IMG/VR virus record: IMGVR_UViG_3300047497_000289 | Location: 1-45,775 of that record | Source of the DNA: a virus | DNA: 45,775 bases | Strand: one strand, 5' to 3' | Shown here: piece after piece, positions 6,932 through 14,007 of the stretch | Layout of the letters: each line of letters starts with the position of its first letter | Position numbering within the stretch: the stretch's first letter is position 1 | Position numbers and translations under genes: made by a program | Notes under the pieces: model-generated | Seen by the model: only the letters and a program-made list of their open reading frames with translations | Database searches by the model: none | What the model was told of the DNA's origin: nothing

Positions 6932-7271
6932 TCGCCACCTCGCGCGACTCGCTGAGCTGCTCGACTAACGCCGTCAGCTCGTTGATCTTGTTGGCCTGCT
7001 TCACCGAGTGCGAGTGAAGGCGCGCGATGACGTTGCTCGCCTTCTCAAGCGCGGCCGTCAAGGCGCTGCGCTCGCTCGGCCGCGAGTGCGTGCCGGCTTG
7101 GAGCTGCAGCGCGATCCGCGTGCATTCAACGATATCCTCTTGGATGTTGCGCATTAGCTCGGGGAGCAGCGGGCGCGCTTTCGCCTTCGCGTTCGCCAGC
7201 TTCTTGGATTGGTGGCGGGCGCGCGATAGCAGGCGGCTTGCCACAAAGAATTCTTCGGCACGATTAAGCAT
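6924..7271 (-). CDS. Hypothetical helical protein
   Basis: The 115-residue product is rich in Ala, Leu, Lys and Glu, with a likely coiled coil in the last 50 residues (heptad-like ALTAALEKASNVIARL, then INELTALVEQL). The N-terminal third is basic. Its start overlaps the stop of the gene upstream by eight bases. No enzyme motif was seen. Confidence 0.7.
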   Translation of the reverse strand: MLNRAEEFFVASRLLSRARHQSKKLANAKAKARPLLPELMRNIQEDIVECTRIALQLQAGTHSRPSERSALTAALEKASNVIARLHSHSVKQANKINELTALVEQLSESREVANG

Positions 7272-7551
7272 TGGTTTCTACCTTGTTGGGTTTCCAAAAA
7301 CAGTTGTCCCAAGAGCCGACATCGCGGCCGTCGGGGTCGATCTTTCGAAGGGTGTAGGCGGCGAGGCAATCCAGCCCTTTGTCAAAGGCGACGCTATAAA
7401 CGCGTCGCTTGGTGGTGAGCGCTACCACCATGGCGTTTCTGCAGATGCACTGCTTTGCGATCACGCCGAGGTCGCCGGGCTTGACATCCTTGGGGTACTG
7501 ATAGCCCTGGACGGCAACGACCATGACTTTGTCGCCAGCTTTGAACGTCAT
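7264..7551 (-). CDS. KOW/SH3-like hypothetical protein
   Basis: The start at 7549-7551 gives 95 residues and shares ATGA with the gene upstream. The N-terminus (FKAGDKVMVVA, then VKPGDLGVIAK) is the beta-strand pattern of small SH3-like barrels such as KOW domains, which bind nucleic acid or protein. The open frame continues 600 bases further upstream but there only shadows other genes. No closer family was recognised. Confidence 0.65.
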   Translation of the reverse strand: MTFKAGDKVMVVAVQGYQYPKDVKPGDLGVIAKQCICRNAMVVALTTKRRVYSVAFDKGLDCLAAYTLRKIDPDGRDVGSWDNCFWKPNKVETNA

Positions 7552-7934
7552 GCGCTCTCCTCCAGCAACGAAATTTGCCGCGCGTCGTCGGCGAACCGGT
7601 AGCGACGCGCGGTGATTTTTTCGTACTGAGGATAGGAGCGCGCATGCGCGGCCGGGTCCTTGGCCGGCGCGTACCCCATCGTGATTATCTGCCGGTCGCG
7701 CATCCAGCCGGTGATTAGGCTGCGCGCGATTGCGCCCCATGAGTTGTGATGGTGTGGCGCCTCGATGCCGCTCTCTGTCGCCACCAGGCGCAGAGTTTCG
7801 CCAGTGAACCGGAAGCCCTCGGGGCGGCTCGCGAACAATCCGACGATCACGGCGCGGTAGCGGTCCGACCACAGCACCTCGGGCGCAAGCACCTGTTCGA
7901 TGCCGTCGTCTCTCAATTCCTTGCCTTGGCTCAT
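7548..7934 (-). CDS. Conserved-type phage early protein
   Basis: Started at 7932-7934 (ATGA overlap) the product is 128 residues. The middle carries EAPHHHNSWGAI and later YAPAKDPAAHARSY, a pair of motifs I know from many small phage early proteins of unknown function that resemble a winged-helix fold. It lies in the same operon as SSB and the recombination ATPase, so a role near DNA is plausible but not shown. Confidence 0.65.
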   Translation of the reverse strand: MSQGKELRDDGIEQVLAPEVLWSDRYRAVIVGLFASRPEGFRFTGETLRLVATESGIEAPHHHNSWGAIARSLITGWMRDRQIITMGYAPAKDPAAHARSYPQYEKITARRYRFADDARQISLLEESA

Positions 7935-8248
7935 GCTGCCTTCCTTCGGCTGCTCTCCAATGAGCGCCATACTTCAATGATGAGTTCGGACTTCTGACGC
8001 TTCGCCTTGAGGGTCTCGAAAGTCTTGACGCTCGCGATGTAGGCATCGTCGGCCGCGACAACGTCGGGATGCACCTCGGCCGCGTGCTCGCGGCTGGCGA
8101 CGGTTCCCTCTGCCGTGAGGAAGATTCGCGACCGCACGCGCTTGCGAAGAATCTCGGCCTTGAGCAGCTCGGCCTTCTCCTGCGCAAACTCGATGTCCGT
8201 CTGCGCGAGGAAGTGCATAGCGCGCTCCATTTGGTTTACGTCGATCAC
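7931..8248 (-). CDS. Hypothetical helical protein next to SSB
   Basis: The 105-residue product is strongly helical, with two long amphipathic stretches and a basic C-terminus (SSRRKAA). It lies immediately after the SSB gene, separated by eight bases, which suggests a part in phage recombination or replication. No catalytic motif was seen. Confidence 0.65.
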   Translation of the reverse strand: MIDVNQMERAMHFLAQTDIEFAQEKAELLKAEILRKRVRSRIFLTAEGTVASREHAAEVHPDVVAADDAYIASVKTFETLKAKRQKSELIIEVWRSLESSRRKAA

Positions 8249-8256
8249 TGGGCCTC

Positions 8257-8757
8257 CTAAAACGGTATGTCGTCGTCGAAATCGTCATCACCAGCCGGCG
8301 CCGGCTGTTGCGCCTGGGCGCTTCGAGCGGGCGCGTTGCCGCCCCATGCGTCGCGCGTCTGCCCGCGTTCCGCCTGCCCGTTGCTGTTGCCGTTGCGGCG
8401 CATGCCGCGCTCCTGCTGTCGGGCTGGCGCCTCGTCGCGGTCGTCGCGATCCTTGGCTTTCCCCATGAACGTCAGACGCTGCACGTTCAAGCGCAGCTCG
8501 GCGCCGTGGCGGCCGTTGTGCTCCCAGGTGCGAATGTCGACATCGCCTGAGACTGCGACGGGCGTGCCCTTGGCTACATAGGCTTCGAGCTTCTCGGCGC
8601 GCTCGCCCCACAGTGCGCATGCAACCCATAGCGTTTGTTTGTTGTCACCAAAGCCGGTCGACACCGCGACGCTGAAGTTAAGGACGCTCGTGCCTCCCGG
8701 CGTGGTGCGCAGCTCGGCGTCCCGGCCGACGTAGCCGGCAAAATGTCCCTGATTCAT
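8257..8757 (-). CDS. ssb: Single-stranded DNA-binding protein
   Basis: The 166-residue protein has the OB fold over residues 1-105, with GHFAGYVGRDAELR at the start and WVACALWGERAEKL in the middle. A low-complexity Gln/Gly/Arg linker follows and then the acidic tip DDDFDDDIPF, through which SSB recruits partner proteins. It coats single-stranded DNA during phage replication and recombination. Overlap with the Gp157 gene upstream (ATGA) and closeness to the Sak4-like ATPase mark a recombination module. Confidence 0.95.
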   Translation of the reverse strand: MNQGHFAGYVGRDAELRTTPGGTSVLNFSVAVSTGFGDNKQTLWVACALWGERAEKLEAYVAKGTPVAVSGDVDIRTWEHNGRHGAELRLNVQRLTFMGKAKDRDDRDEAPARQQERGMRRNGNSNGQAERGQTRDAWGGNAPARSAQAQQPAPAGDDDFDDDIPF

Positions 8758-9323
8758 ATCTTCACCTCCAACCGGGTGGCGACGGTGAGGCGCGCGCCGG
8801 GGACTGGGGTTGCGGGGATCGCTTCGCCGGCCGGTATCTTCTCGACGAGCGCGGCGTACGCCTTGAGGGCGTCGACGATTGCCTTTTTGTCGGGCGACGT
8901 GTCGGGCGGCGGCGCAAAGATCACATCGGCGAAGCTCGGCGGCGTTGACTTGAACGAGCGGGGCACGATGGTCGCGTCGTCAATGACGACCGCGGCGGGG
9001 TTCTTTCGCACCGCGAGGGTTACTTCGGGCGTCTCGATCTTGTGACGGCCGAGTACTTCCATCACCGATTTGAGGTAGTCGCGCAGGCCGGTCGCCTTCT
9101 TGTTGATTCGCTTGGCGCGCTCCTTGTATGCCTCGGCGAGCATCTCGGCGCCGGCCGCGTCGTGCTCCAGGTTCATGGCAAATTTGATGATGTTGACGGC
9201 CTTCACCTCTAGCTCGCCTTCGAGTCCTTCGAGCGTGTCAGCGATCACCTCGGGCGGCACGTCGTCATCCGCGAGGCGCTCCAGGGCGCGGAACTGCTCG
9301 GCGATTGTGAATAGGGAAGCCAT
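8754..9323 (-). CDS. Siphovirus Gp157-like protein
   Basis: The 189-residue protein has the Gp157 family order: an N-terminal helical region with DDDVPPEVIADTLEGLEGEL, a coiled coil with AEAYKERAKRINKKATGLRDYL, and a C-terminal part with KIETPEVTLAVRKNPAAV. Members occur beside SSB and annealing or ATPase genes in phages and were linked to resistance of the lysogen to phages in Streptococcus. The molecular role is unknown. Stop and start overlaps join it to both neighbours. Confidence 0.88.
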   Translation of the reverse strand: MASLFTIAEQFRALERLADDDVPPEVIADTLEGLEGELEVKAVNIIKFAMNLEHDAAGAEMLAEAYKERAKRINKKATGLRDYLKSVMEVLGRHKIETPEVTLAVRKNPAAVVIDDATIVPRSFKSTPPSFADVIFAPPPDTSPDKKAIVDALKAYAALVEKIPAGEAIPATPVPGARLTVATRLEVKI

Positions 9324-10363
9324 TAGGCGGCCTCCCCTTGCGCTTCGCGCTTGTCGCCCTCATCGAACAGCGCGAGCGTGTTGGTATCGCCGGCATTCTG
9401 CATGGTGCCGATGTCGGTGTTATCGCTCGCGGTCGTGGGCCGCTGCAGCTCGTCGGGCTCGGCTTGCGCCTTGGTGTCGAGTTCGGCTTTGCGCTTGTCC
9501 TTCGCCTCCTCGAAGCGCTTCAGGGCGGCGAGGTCGCCTACCTTCTTCGCCGCGCGCTGCGCGGCGGTCCATTGTCCGCGCAGCACAATCATGTCCTGTG
9601 CGTTCTGAATCGCGGTTAGATGCGCCTTCGCTTCGTCGGCATTCATCTCGGGGTCTGCGGGCGGCTGCTGCTGCGCAGGCGGCTGCTCAGCCACGCCAGA
9701 GTCAAGCCACTGCGCCAGGCGCTTGCCGGTCTCAGCCGTGATGATGTGCGGTTGCGGGAAAAGTCGCGTGCGGTCTTTGCTCGCGACGGCCCAGTGTCCG
9801 CTATGCTCCAGGTCTAGCACGACGGTGAATTCGTATTCGAACCCGTCACGCTGCACGGCCTTCATTCCGAGCTTTTTGACTTTCTTGTCGTCGCCTTGGA
9901 CGGTCTCAGTCTTGCTACGCGAGGTGGCGATGATGTGCATGGGCGACTGCAGCATCGCGTCGATAAAGGCGCGGTGGCGCGGCGTGGTCTCGCTCCATGC
10001 GCTCCAGGTGTTGCCGCGGAATTTCGCCTGAGCTATCTGCTCGTTGATGTCGAGACAGCCGCCCGAGCCGTCCCATTCGTGCGTCGCGCTGTCGACGATG
10101 CAAATGTCGAAGCCTTCACGCGCTGCGAGTGCGAGCGCTTCAATGTAGCGCTCGGGCGTGTAGGGCGGTGTCAGTTCGAGCGTCGCGAAATCGACCATGT
10201 CGCTGTAGAGAGATGCGGAACCGTGTTCCGTATCGATCACGGCGATTTTGCCGCCGATGCCTGCGGCGAGGAGCAAAGCGGAGTAGGTCTTACCGGAACC
10301 GCTTGGGCCAGTGACGGCGAGGCGGAGTCGTGCTTGTTTGCGTTGTGCTTTCTGAAATTGCAT
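9323..10363 (-). CDS. Sak4-like recombination ATPase (AAA_24 / RecA-core)
   Basis: The start at 10361-10363 is preceded by GAGGGT and gives 346 residues. Walker A is GPSGSGKT (residues 19-26), and the Walker B-like strand is FDICIVD ending at D91. The segment IIATSRSK after residue 155 fits the sensor of RecA-type cores. A charged, Gln/Pro-rich tail covers about 230-346. Sak4 proteins support SSB-dependent single-strand annealing in phages, and SSB lies two genes downstream. The open frame extends upstream without a credible start. Confidence 0.85.
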   Translation of the reverse strand: MQFQKAQRKQARLRLAVTGPSGSGKTYSALLLAAGIGGKIAVIDTEHGSASLYSDMVDFATLELTPPYTPERYIEALALAAREGFDICIVDSATHEWDGSGGCLDINEQIAQAKFRGNTWSAWSETTPRHRAFIDAMLQSPMHIIATSRSKTETVQGDDKKVKKLGMKAVQRDGFEYEFTVVLDLEHSGHWAVASKDRTRLFPQPHIITAETGKRLAQWLDSGVAEQPPAQQQPPADPEMNADEAKAHLTAIQNAQDMIVLRGQWTAAQRAAKKVGDLAALKRFEEAKDKRKAELDTKAQAEPDELQRPTTASDNTDIGTMQNAGDTNTLALFDEGDKREAQGEAA

Positions 10364-10477
10364 TTTTGTATACCCTCGATGTGTTGCTGATGTTCTAACT
10401 GTTGCTGGTGGAACTCGGCGGCGTTCATAGCCGGCGCGCTCGGTAATGCGGGTCATGAATGGTCCGAAAGAATGGAG

Positions 10478-10492
10478 CATGCTTATCCGGTT
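10478..10492. repeat. 15-bp inverted repeat left of the methylase gene
   Basis: CATGCTTATCCGGTT at this place is the exact reverse complement of 11228-11242. It overlaps the stop codon of the adenine methylase gene, which lies wholly between the two copies. Confidence 0.9.
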
Positions 10493-11207
10493 AGCGCCCA
10501 TAGTCCGCGTCCGCGGGCACGAACAAGCGTTCGGTGCGAGACTCCTTGCCGTTCGCGCTCGTGCGAATGTCCGTTTTCGTGGTGACTTCAAAGGCAACGC
10601 GAAAGGTTGGTGGGGCTGTGTACTCTGACACGAACACCGCGTATCCCTCCGCGTGCTTGGCAAGACACCAATCCCAAAAATCACTCCAACTGAAGGCTCC
10701 CACGGCCCCGTATTGGGTCGTGCCGGCGTAGGGCGGGTCGCAGTAGATCACCGCACTAGTGGGCAACGGACACGTCCTATAGTCCCCACAATGCCAGCGC
10801 ACACCCTTCAAGCCATGCGCCTTTTTCCTCAATGACGACGCGGCATTAGCGGCGTAGTTACGATTCTCGCCGCCGCGCGCGTATCCACCAAACCATTTCC
10901 CGGCGAACGAAACGCCGAACCCGATGAACGCCGTGAGTGGGTCGGACGGGTCTCGCCTACGATTCGCGTCTGCGTATTCATCCTCGTTGACGTATTGCGG
11001 GGGCACCCACCCGTCGGCGAGCGCACGCCACATGGTCATTAGGGCCTCGTTTGCGTCGCCGCCTACGCGATTGGGGGCGGGCTGCGCGGTCATCATCGCA
11101 GCGCCCCCAACGAACGGCTCGACGTAAGCGCCGCGCTCCGCGACATAGGGGCGCATGAACGCTGCCAGTTTCGCCGCCGTTCGCTGTTTACCGCCGAAAT
11201 ACTGCAT
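10491..11207 (-). CDS. D12-class DNA adenine N6-methyltransferase (Dam-like)
   Basis: The 238-residue enzyme would methylate adenine in double-stranded DNA with SAM. Motif X is YFGGKQRTA at residues 3-11, motif I is EPFVGGAAMM at 30-39 and the catalytic motif IV is DPPY at 157-160. It is a little shorter than E. coli Dam. No restriction enzyme is adjacent, so it is an orphan methylase that may protect phage DNA or influence phage gene control. AGGA lies before the ATG, which shares TAATG with the upstream stop. A 15-bp inverted repeat brackets the gene. Confidence 0.93.
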   Translation of the reverse strand: MQYFGGKQRTAAKLAAFMRPYVAERGAYVEPFVGGAAMMTAQPAPNRVGGDANEALMTMWRALADGWVPPQYVNEDEYADANRRRDPSDPLTAFIGFGVSFAGKWFGGYARGGENRNYAANAASSLRKKAHGLKGVRWHCGDYRTCPLPTSAVIYCDPPYAGTTQYGAVGAFSWSDFWDWCLAKHAEGYAVFVSEYTAPPTFRVAFEVTTKTDIRTSANGKESRTERLFVPADADYGR

Positions 11208-11395
11208 TACGCATTCCTATGGGTATCAACCGGATAAGCATGGAATGGAGAATTGAGGCGGCGTAGCAGCGTCGCGCGGCGCTGGCGGCGCGTGATGCGA
11301 ATGCTTCCGCCAATCGCGGCGCCGGTCAGGGGCAGCGCCATGACCAGGGCGCAATGTGCGCAGGATAGGTGCGCCCACCATGCCGCGAAGCTCAT
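11207..11395 (-). CDS. Small putative membrane protein
   Basis: The 62-residue frame has a hydrophobic first half (AAWWAHLSCAHCALVMALPL, then GAAIGGSI) and a strongly basic second half. One helix with a positive-inside tail is plausible. It joins the HNH gene by ATGA and the methylase gene by TAATG, which is the main support. The methylase-side inverted repeat lies within its 3' end. Confidence 0.55.
   Translation of the reverse strand: MSFAAWWAHLSCAHCALVMALPLTGAAIGGSIRITRRQRRATLLRRLNSPFHAYPVDTHRNA
11228..11242. repeat. 15-bp inverted repeat right of the methylase gene
   Basis: AACCGGATAAGCATG pairs exactly with 10478-10492. Both copies also have GAATGGA close by, which hints that the repeat was once longer. 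Confidence 0.9.
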
Positions 11396-11808
11396 GCTGC
11401 CACCGCGGCGCAGGCGTAGCAGGTGGCGCCTTCTGAAATCTCAAGGCCGCATTCGCCGCACAGATTGCCGCGCGCGATAGCCGCTGCGCGTGCGCGCTCG
11501 TCGCGTCGGCTGATGTTCTCCGTCGAAGTGACGGCATCGAGGTGCTCGGGGTTGATGCAAAGAGAATTGACGCACGTGTGATCGACTTCCAAGCCCTCGG
11601 GGATCGGGCCTTTGAATGTTTCGAAGGAAACCCGGTGCGCCGCTCGGTTCACGTGCTTGCCGGCAATGCGCAGCGTTATGCGCCCGACGAAGTCGCCGCC
11701 TCGCCGAGCGACTTTTTTTGCGGTCCAGAGCCAGCAGCCGGTGAGGCGGTTGATACGGACGTGGGCCTTGAGGCGCTCGGCGAGGCTGGCGTATTTGCGG
11801 CGGCTCAT
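11392..11808 (-). CDS. HNH endonuclease with C-terminal zinc ribbon
   Basis: The 138-residue protein carries an HNH core at residues 73-100: the DH pair at 76-77, then SLCINPEHL with H89, typical of the small phage HNH family. Two Cys-x2-Cys pairs at 117/120 and 130/133 form a likely zinc ribbon. It could be a homing-type nuclease or take part in packaging; its place in the early left operon, far from terminase, favours a homing or accessory role. ATGA overlaps link it to both neighbours. Confidence 0.88.
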   Translation of the reverse strand: MSRRKYASLAERLKAHVRINRLTGCWLWTAKKVARRGGDFVGRITLRIAGKHVNRAAHRVSFETFKGPIPEGLEVDHTCVNSLCINPEHLDAVTSTENISRRDERARAAAIARGNLCGECGLEISEGATCYACAAVAA

Positions 11809-12137
11809 ATGCCGGCCTTCGCGAGCGCGGCGCGCATGGCGTCGGTGATGTCCTTCACGTGTGCCGGTGTGATGGGCTCGCGGCTGTCGACCATCGCGAG
11901 GTAGCCGCTCAGAGCGGCGGCCATCTCAGGCGCGGCGGCGATCAAGTACGCATTCGCTGAGACGCGCTCCTCGGTCATTGCGCATTCGGCGACGTAGCTG
12001 CAAGCGTCGGGAAGTTCTGCAATCGGCGTGAGTTCGCCGAGCTTGAGCGGCGGTCCACCGTACACGGTCCACGAATGCAGGGGGTTGACGTTGACCGCGG
12101 CGACCCAGGGGGCTGGCGTGTGCTTGGGGGCGCTCAT
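11805..12137 (-). CDS. Hypothetical early phage protein, paralogue of the next gene
   Basis: The 110-residue protein begins with HTPAPW and contains NAYLIAAAPEMAAAL and a helical C-terminus ending in AMRAALAKAG. The gene at 12134-12412 has the same plan (HTPTPW, an alanine-rich helix, MHAALAKVQS). The HTPxPW start and the residue order NA.LIAAAPEM.AAL are well known from uncharacterised phage proteins. No function is established. Confidence 0.75.
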   Translation of the reverse strand: MSAPKHTPAPWVAAVNVNPLHSWTVYGGPPLKLGELTPIAELPDACSYVAECAMTEERVSANAYLIAAAPEMAAALSGYLAMVDSREPITPAHVKDITDAMRAALAKAGI

Positions 12138-12412
12138 GATTGCACCTTGGCGAGCGCGGCGTGCATCATGCGGTTCGCTGCGTCGTGGTCAGCGCTGGCC
12201 GGGTAGAGCTTGCAATTGCGTAGTGCCATCAACGCTGCTACTAATTCATCGTGCGCGTTGACACACTTGACGATATGGGCGGCGTTCGCTTCTGCGTTCG
12301 CGGCCGGATCAGCAAATATTTCGCCTATCGTGAATCCCAAATCAGGGCCGATAAGGTCAACGCCTTCGGCATGCCTGTGCGTGGTCCAAGGCGTCGGCGT
12401 GTGAGTGCTCAT
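12134..12412 (-). CDS. Hypothetical early phage protein, paralogue of the gene after it
   Basis: The 92-residue protein starts with HTPTPW and has NAAHIVKCVNAHDELVAALM in the middle, the common pattern of small phage ORFs of unknown function. It probably arose with the 12137-11805 gene by duplication. It is the second gene of the leftward operon and shares ATGA with both neighbours. Confidence 0.75.
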   Translation of the reverse strand: MSTHTPTPWTTHRHAEGVDLIGPDLGFTIGEIFADPAANAEANAAHIVKCVNAHDELVAALMALRNCKLYPASADHDAANRMMHAALAKVQS

Positions 12413-12768
12413 GACAGCACCTCATCGGCGAATCCGTCCTGCTGCGCGACTTCGAGCGGGTGCAATCGATATTCGCGCCGGCCTTCGCGAAAGTCAGGCG
12501 AACGCTGCAAGGAGATCGCGGCGAGCTTCTCGAGATTTTTCTCGCGGCGGCGGCGGTTGGCGTCATGCGTGTACAGCTCGACGCGGATCGCCTCGACCGT
12601 GGCCGACGGCAGGAACTCGACGCCTTTGACGGCTAGAAGCTGGTCGTCAAGGCAATCCGGGCCGCTGTACAGCTCGATATGCCCGATGGCGTTTGAATTG
12701 CGCTCGTTGTAGTGGACGACGAGCCAGAGGGGGAAGAACCCGGGGAGGGGAAGGGTAGCGGTCTGCAC
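12409..12768 (-). CDS. Hypothetical protein, first gene of the leftward operon
   Basis: The start is GTG at 12766-12768, with AGGAGAG eight bases upstream, and gives 119 residues. The N-terminal half is beta-rich (FFPLWLVVHYNERNSNAIGH), the C-terminal half basic and helical. No family was recognised. It follows the operator-covered promoter by about 30 bases and so should be expressed earliest in this arm. Confidence 0.7.
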   Translation of the reverse strand: MQTATLPLPGFFPLWLVVHYNERNSNAIGHIELYSGPDCLDDQLLAVKGVEFLPSATVEAIRVELYTHDANRRRREKNLEKLAAISLQRSPDFREGRREYRLHPLEVAQQDGFADEVLS

Positions 12769-12802
12769 GTTTTCTCTCCTTTCGGCGAAATGCCGAGAGG
12801 AG

Positions 12803-12831
12803 ACAATACCAACTACTAGTTGTGATTACAA
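12803..12831 (-). promoter_or_regulatory. Early leftward promoter (pL-like)
   Basis: On the minus strand TTGTAA (12826-12831) and TATTGT (12803-12808) are 17 bases apart. Two operator dyads overlap the -35 and fill the spacer, so repressor would block polymerase. The transcript would start about 30 bases before the first gene. A perfect TTGACA further upstream (12891-12896, minus strand) has only a weak TAACGG at 17 bases. Confidence 0.6.
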
Positions 12832-12841
12832 CTATTAGTTG
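12810..12841. promoter_or_regulatory. Left operator, two repressor sites
   Basis: CAACTACTAGTTG (12810-12822) and CAACTATTAGTTG (12829-12841) are each perfect dyads around a central base and lie 19 bases centre to centre, about two helical turns. They share the CAAC-N5-GTTG form with four sites near the cI/cro genes. They overlap the leftward promoter. Confidence 0.75.
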
Positions 12842-13064
12842 GGATTTGGGGCAACCGAAGATAATCGCCGTTAGTTACGGCACTTTAGTTTGTCAATAGA
12901 GAATACCCTTACTGTAAAAGGGCGAAAATCCTACAGCGGGAAATGTGGCGACAGGGCAACGTGAGAGGGGGATGGGTGTCGCTATGGTCCTTCGAGCAAG
13001 TCACGGATTCCGGTGTTTGTCAGGGAGTTATTCGGCACCTCATCGTCGACTCGAAGGGTGCCCC

Positions 13065-13511
13065 CTATTTTTTTGCGGGGCTAGCGTGTTGCCACACTCC
13101 CCCGGTATTCGGCTGCGGGTCGTCGCGCCATCCGCTGTCAAGCACTCGCTCGGCGGCTATCTGTAGGCTCGGATCAGCATTTCGGAATGCCTGCAAAAGT
13201 AGTAATTCGCGCTCGCTGTATAGGGCAGAGCGGGGCGGCTGCGGCTTCGATTCCGGCCAGTTCGGACTTTCGCCAGTAGCCAACCATTGTTGATTGGCGC
13301 CAGTAATTTTGCAGATCATAGTCAGGTGGGTCTGATCGGGGAATGCTTCCCCTTTCAGCCATTTGGTCACGCCTTGATCCGATAGGGCGACCTTGAATTT
13401 ATTCTTGAATTCGTCCCGAAGCCATGGTGCGCGGCCCCTTTCCTTTGGGGGTGCGCCCTTGACTAGGTCGATAGCCTCATGCAGGCGTTCTGCAAACGCG
13501 CGTCTCTGCAT
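13065..13511 (-). CDS. CI-like phage repressor, HTH only
   Basis: Started at 13509-13511 the product is 148 residues. A helix-turn-helix of the Cro/CI type covers about residues 33-75 (VALSDQGVTKWLKGEAFPD, then HLTMICKITG), followed by WLATGESPNW as in many phage repressors. The C-terminus is a short helix and a polar tail. The S24/LexA-type peptidase domain is absent, so RecA-triggered self-cleavage is not expected. It is divergent from the Cro-like gene, with operators between. An upstream ATG (13530-13532) lies inside an operator and has no ribosome site. Confidence 0.8.
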   Translation of the reverse strand: MQRRAFAERLHEAIDLVKGAPPKERGRAPWLRDEFKNKFKVALSDQGVTKWLKGEAFPDQTHLTMICKITGANQQWLATGESPNWPESKPQPPRSALYSERELLLLQAFRNADPSLQIAAERVLDSGWRDDPQPNTGGVWQHASPAKK

Positions 13512-13525
13512 GTCTTTACCGGCTA

Positions 13526-13616
13526 CAACCATACGTTGCAGTGTAACCAAGCTACGGTCGATTATCAGTTGCGATTCAATGCCAACCGCAAGTTGACCAT
13601 TCCCAACCGTGGGTTG
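13526..13616. promoter_or_regulatory. Central operator region between cI and cro
   Basis: Three sites of the CAAC-N5-GTTG form occur: 13526-13538, 13583-13595 and 13604-13616, the last two 21 bases apart. TTGACC (13593-13598) with TAACCT (13617-13622), spacer 18, is a reasonable rightward promoter overlapped by two of the sites. GATAAT on the minus strand (13561-13566) is a candidate -10 for the repressor gene, although its -35 is unclear. Confidence 0.7.
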
Positions 13617-13629
13617 TAACCTATGTTGC

Positions 13630-13878
13630 ATGGACATAACGCAATCCGAGGGCGAGACCCTCACCACAGAAACTTTGCCCGTGCAGCTCGCTATCGACGC
13701 GGCGGGCGGTGAGAGCAAGCTCGCGCGCCAGTGCGGCATAACACCGCAGGCCGTCCAAGGCTGGCGCCGTCGTAAGCGGATACCGCCCGAGCGTGTATTG
13801 CAGATTGAGCGAATCACAGGCATCTCGCGCCACGATCTGCGCGCCGATCTGTACCCGCTCGAATCTTCCGCAGGGTAG
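13630..13878 (+). CDS. Cro/YdaS-like DNA-binding protein
   Basis: The 82-residue protein carries one helix-turn-helix at about residues 26-60 (GGESKLARQCGITPQAVQGW, then PPERVLQIERITGISRHDLR), the pattern of Cro and YdaS-type regulators that use sequential numbering of lysogenic switches. It faces the repressor gene. The ATG at 13630 has no ribosome site; the predicted transcript start is at or next to that ATG, so the mRNA may be leaderless. A GTG at 13609 would add seven residues but lies inside an operator. Confidence 0.8.
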   Translation: MDITQSEGETLTTETLPVQLAIDAAGGESKLARQCGITPQAVQGWRRRKRIPPERVLQIERITGISRHDLRADLYPLESSAG

Positions 13879-13935
13879 GGCGTTTAAGTCATCCAAATTT
13901 TTAAGTTAAACCACTGCCGCACGCCTGGTGGATTA

Positions 13936-13948
13936 CAACCGTTAGTTG
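13936..13948. promoter_or_regulatory. Distal operator-like site
   Basis: CAACCGTTAGTTG fits CAAC-N5-GTTG. The preceding GATTA is shared with the left operator site at 12829, giving an 18-base near match. No good promoter was found across it in either direction. It may act on the replication operon or the small minus-strand gene. Confidence 0.6.
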
Positions 13949-14007
13949 CGACGCAGTATGGGAGAGATGTTTTGCACGTTGTAGGGGATTTGACTAAACG
14001 CCCGAAA

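Noticed and set aside
10237-10428. Minus-strand 63-codon frame beginning MNAAEFHQQQ between methylase and Sak4-like gene
   Set aside because: There is no ribosome site, and two thirds overlap the ATPase gene out of frame; the first 22 residues alone look plausible, so it could be a short leader, but I cannot support it.
12943-13293. Plus-strand 116-codon frame opposite the repressor
   Set aside because: It runs antisense into the repressor helix-turn-helix and has no motif or ribosome site; the non-overlapping part is ordinary intergenic sequence.
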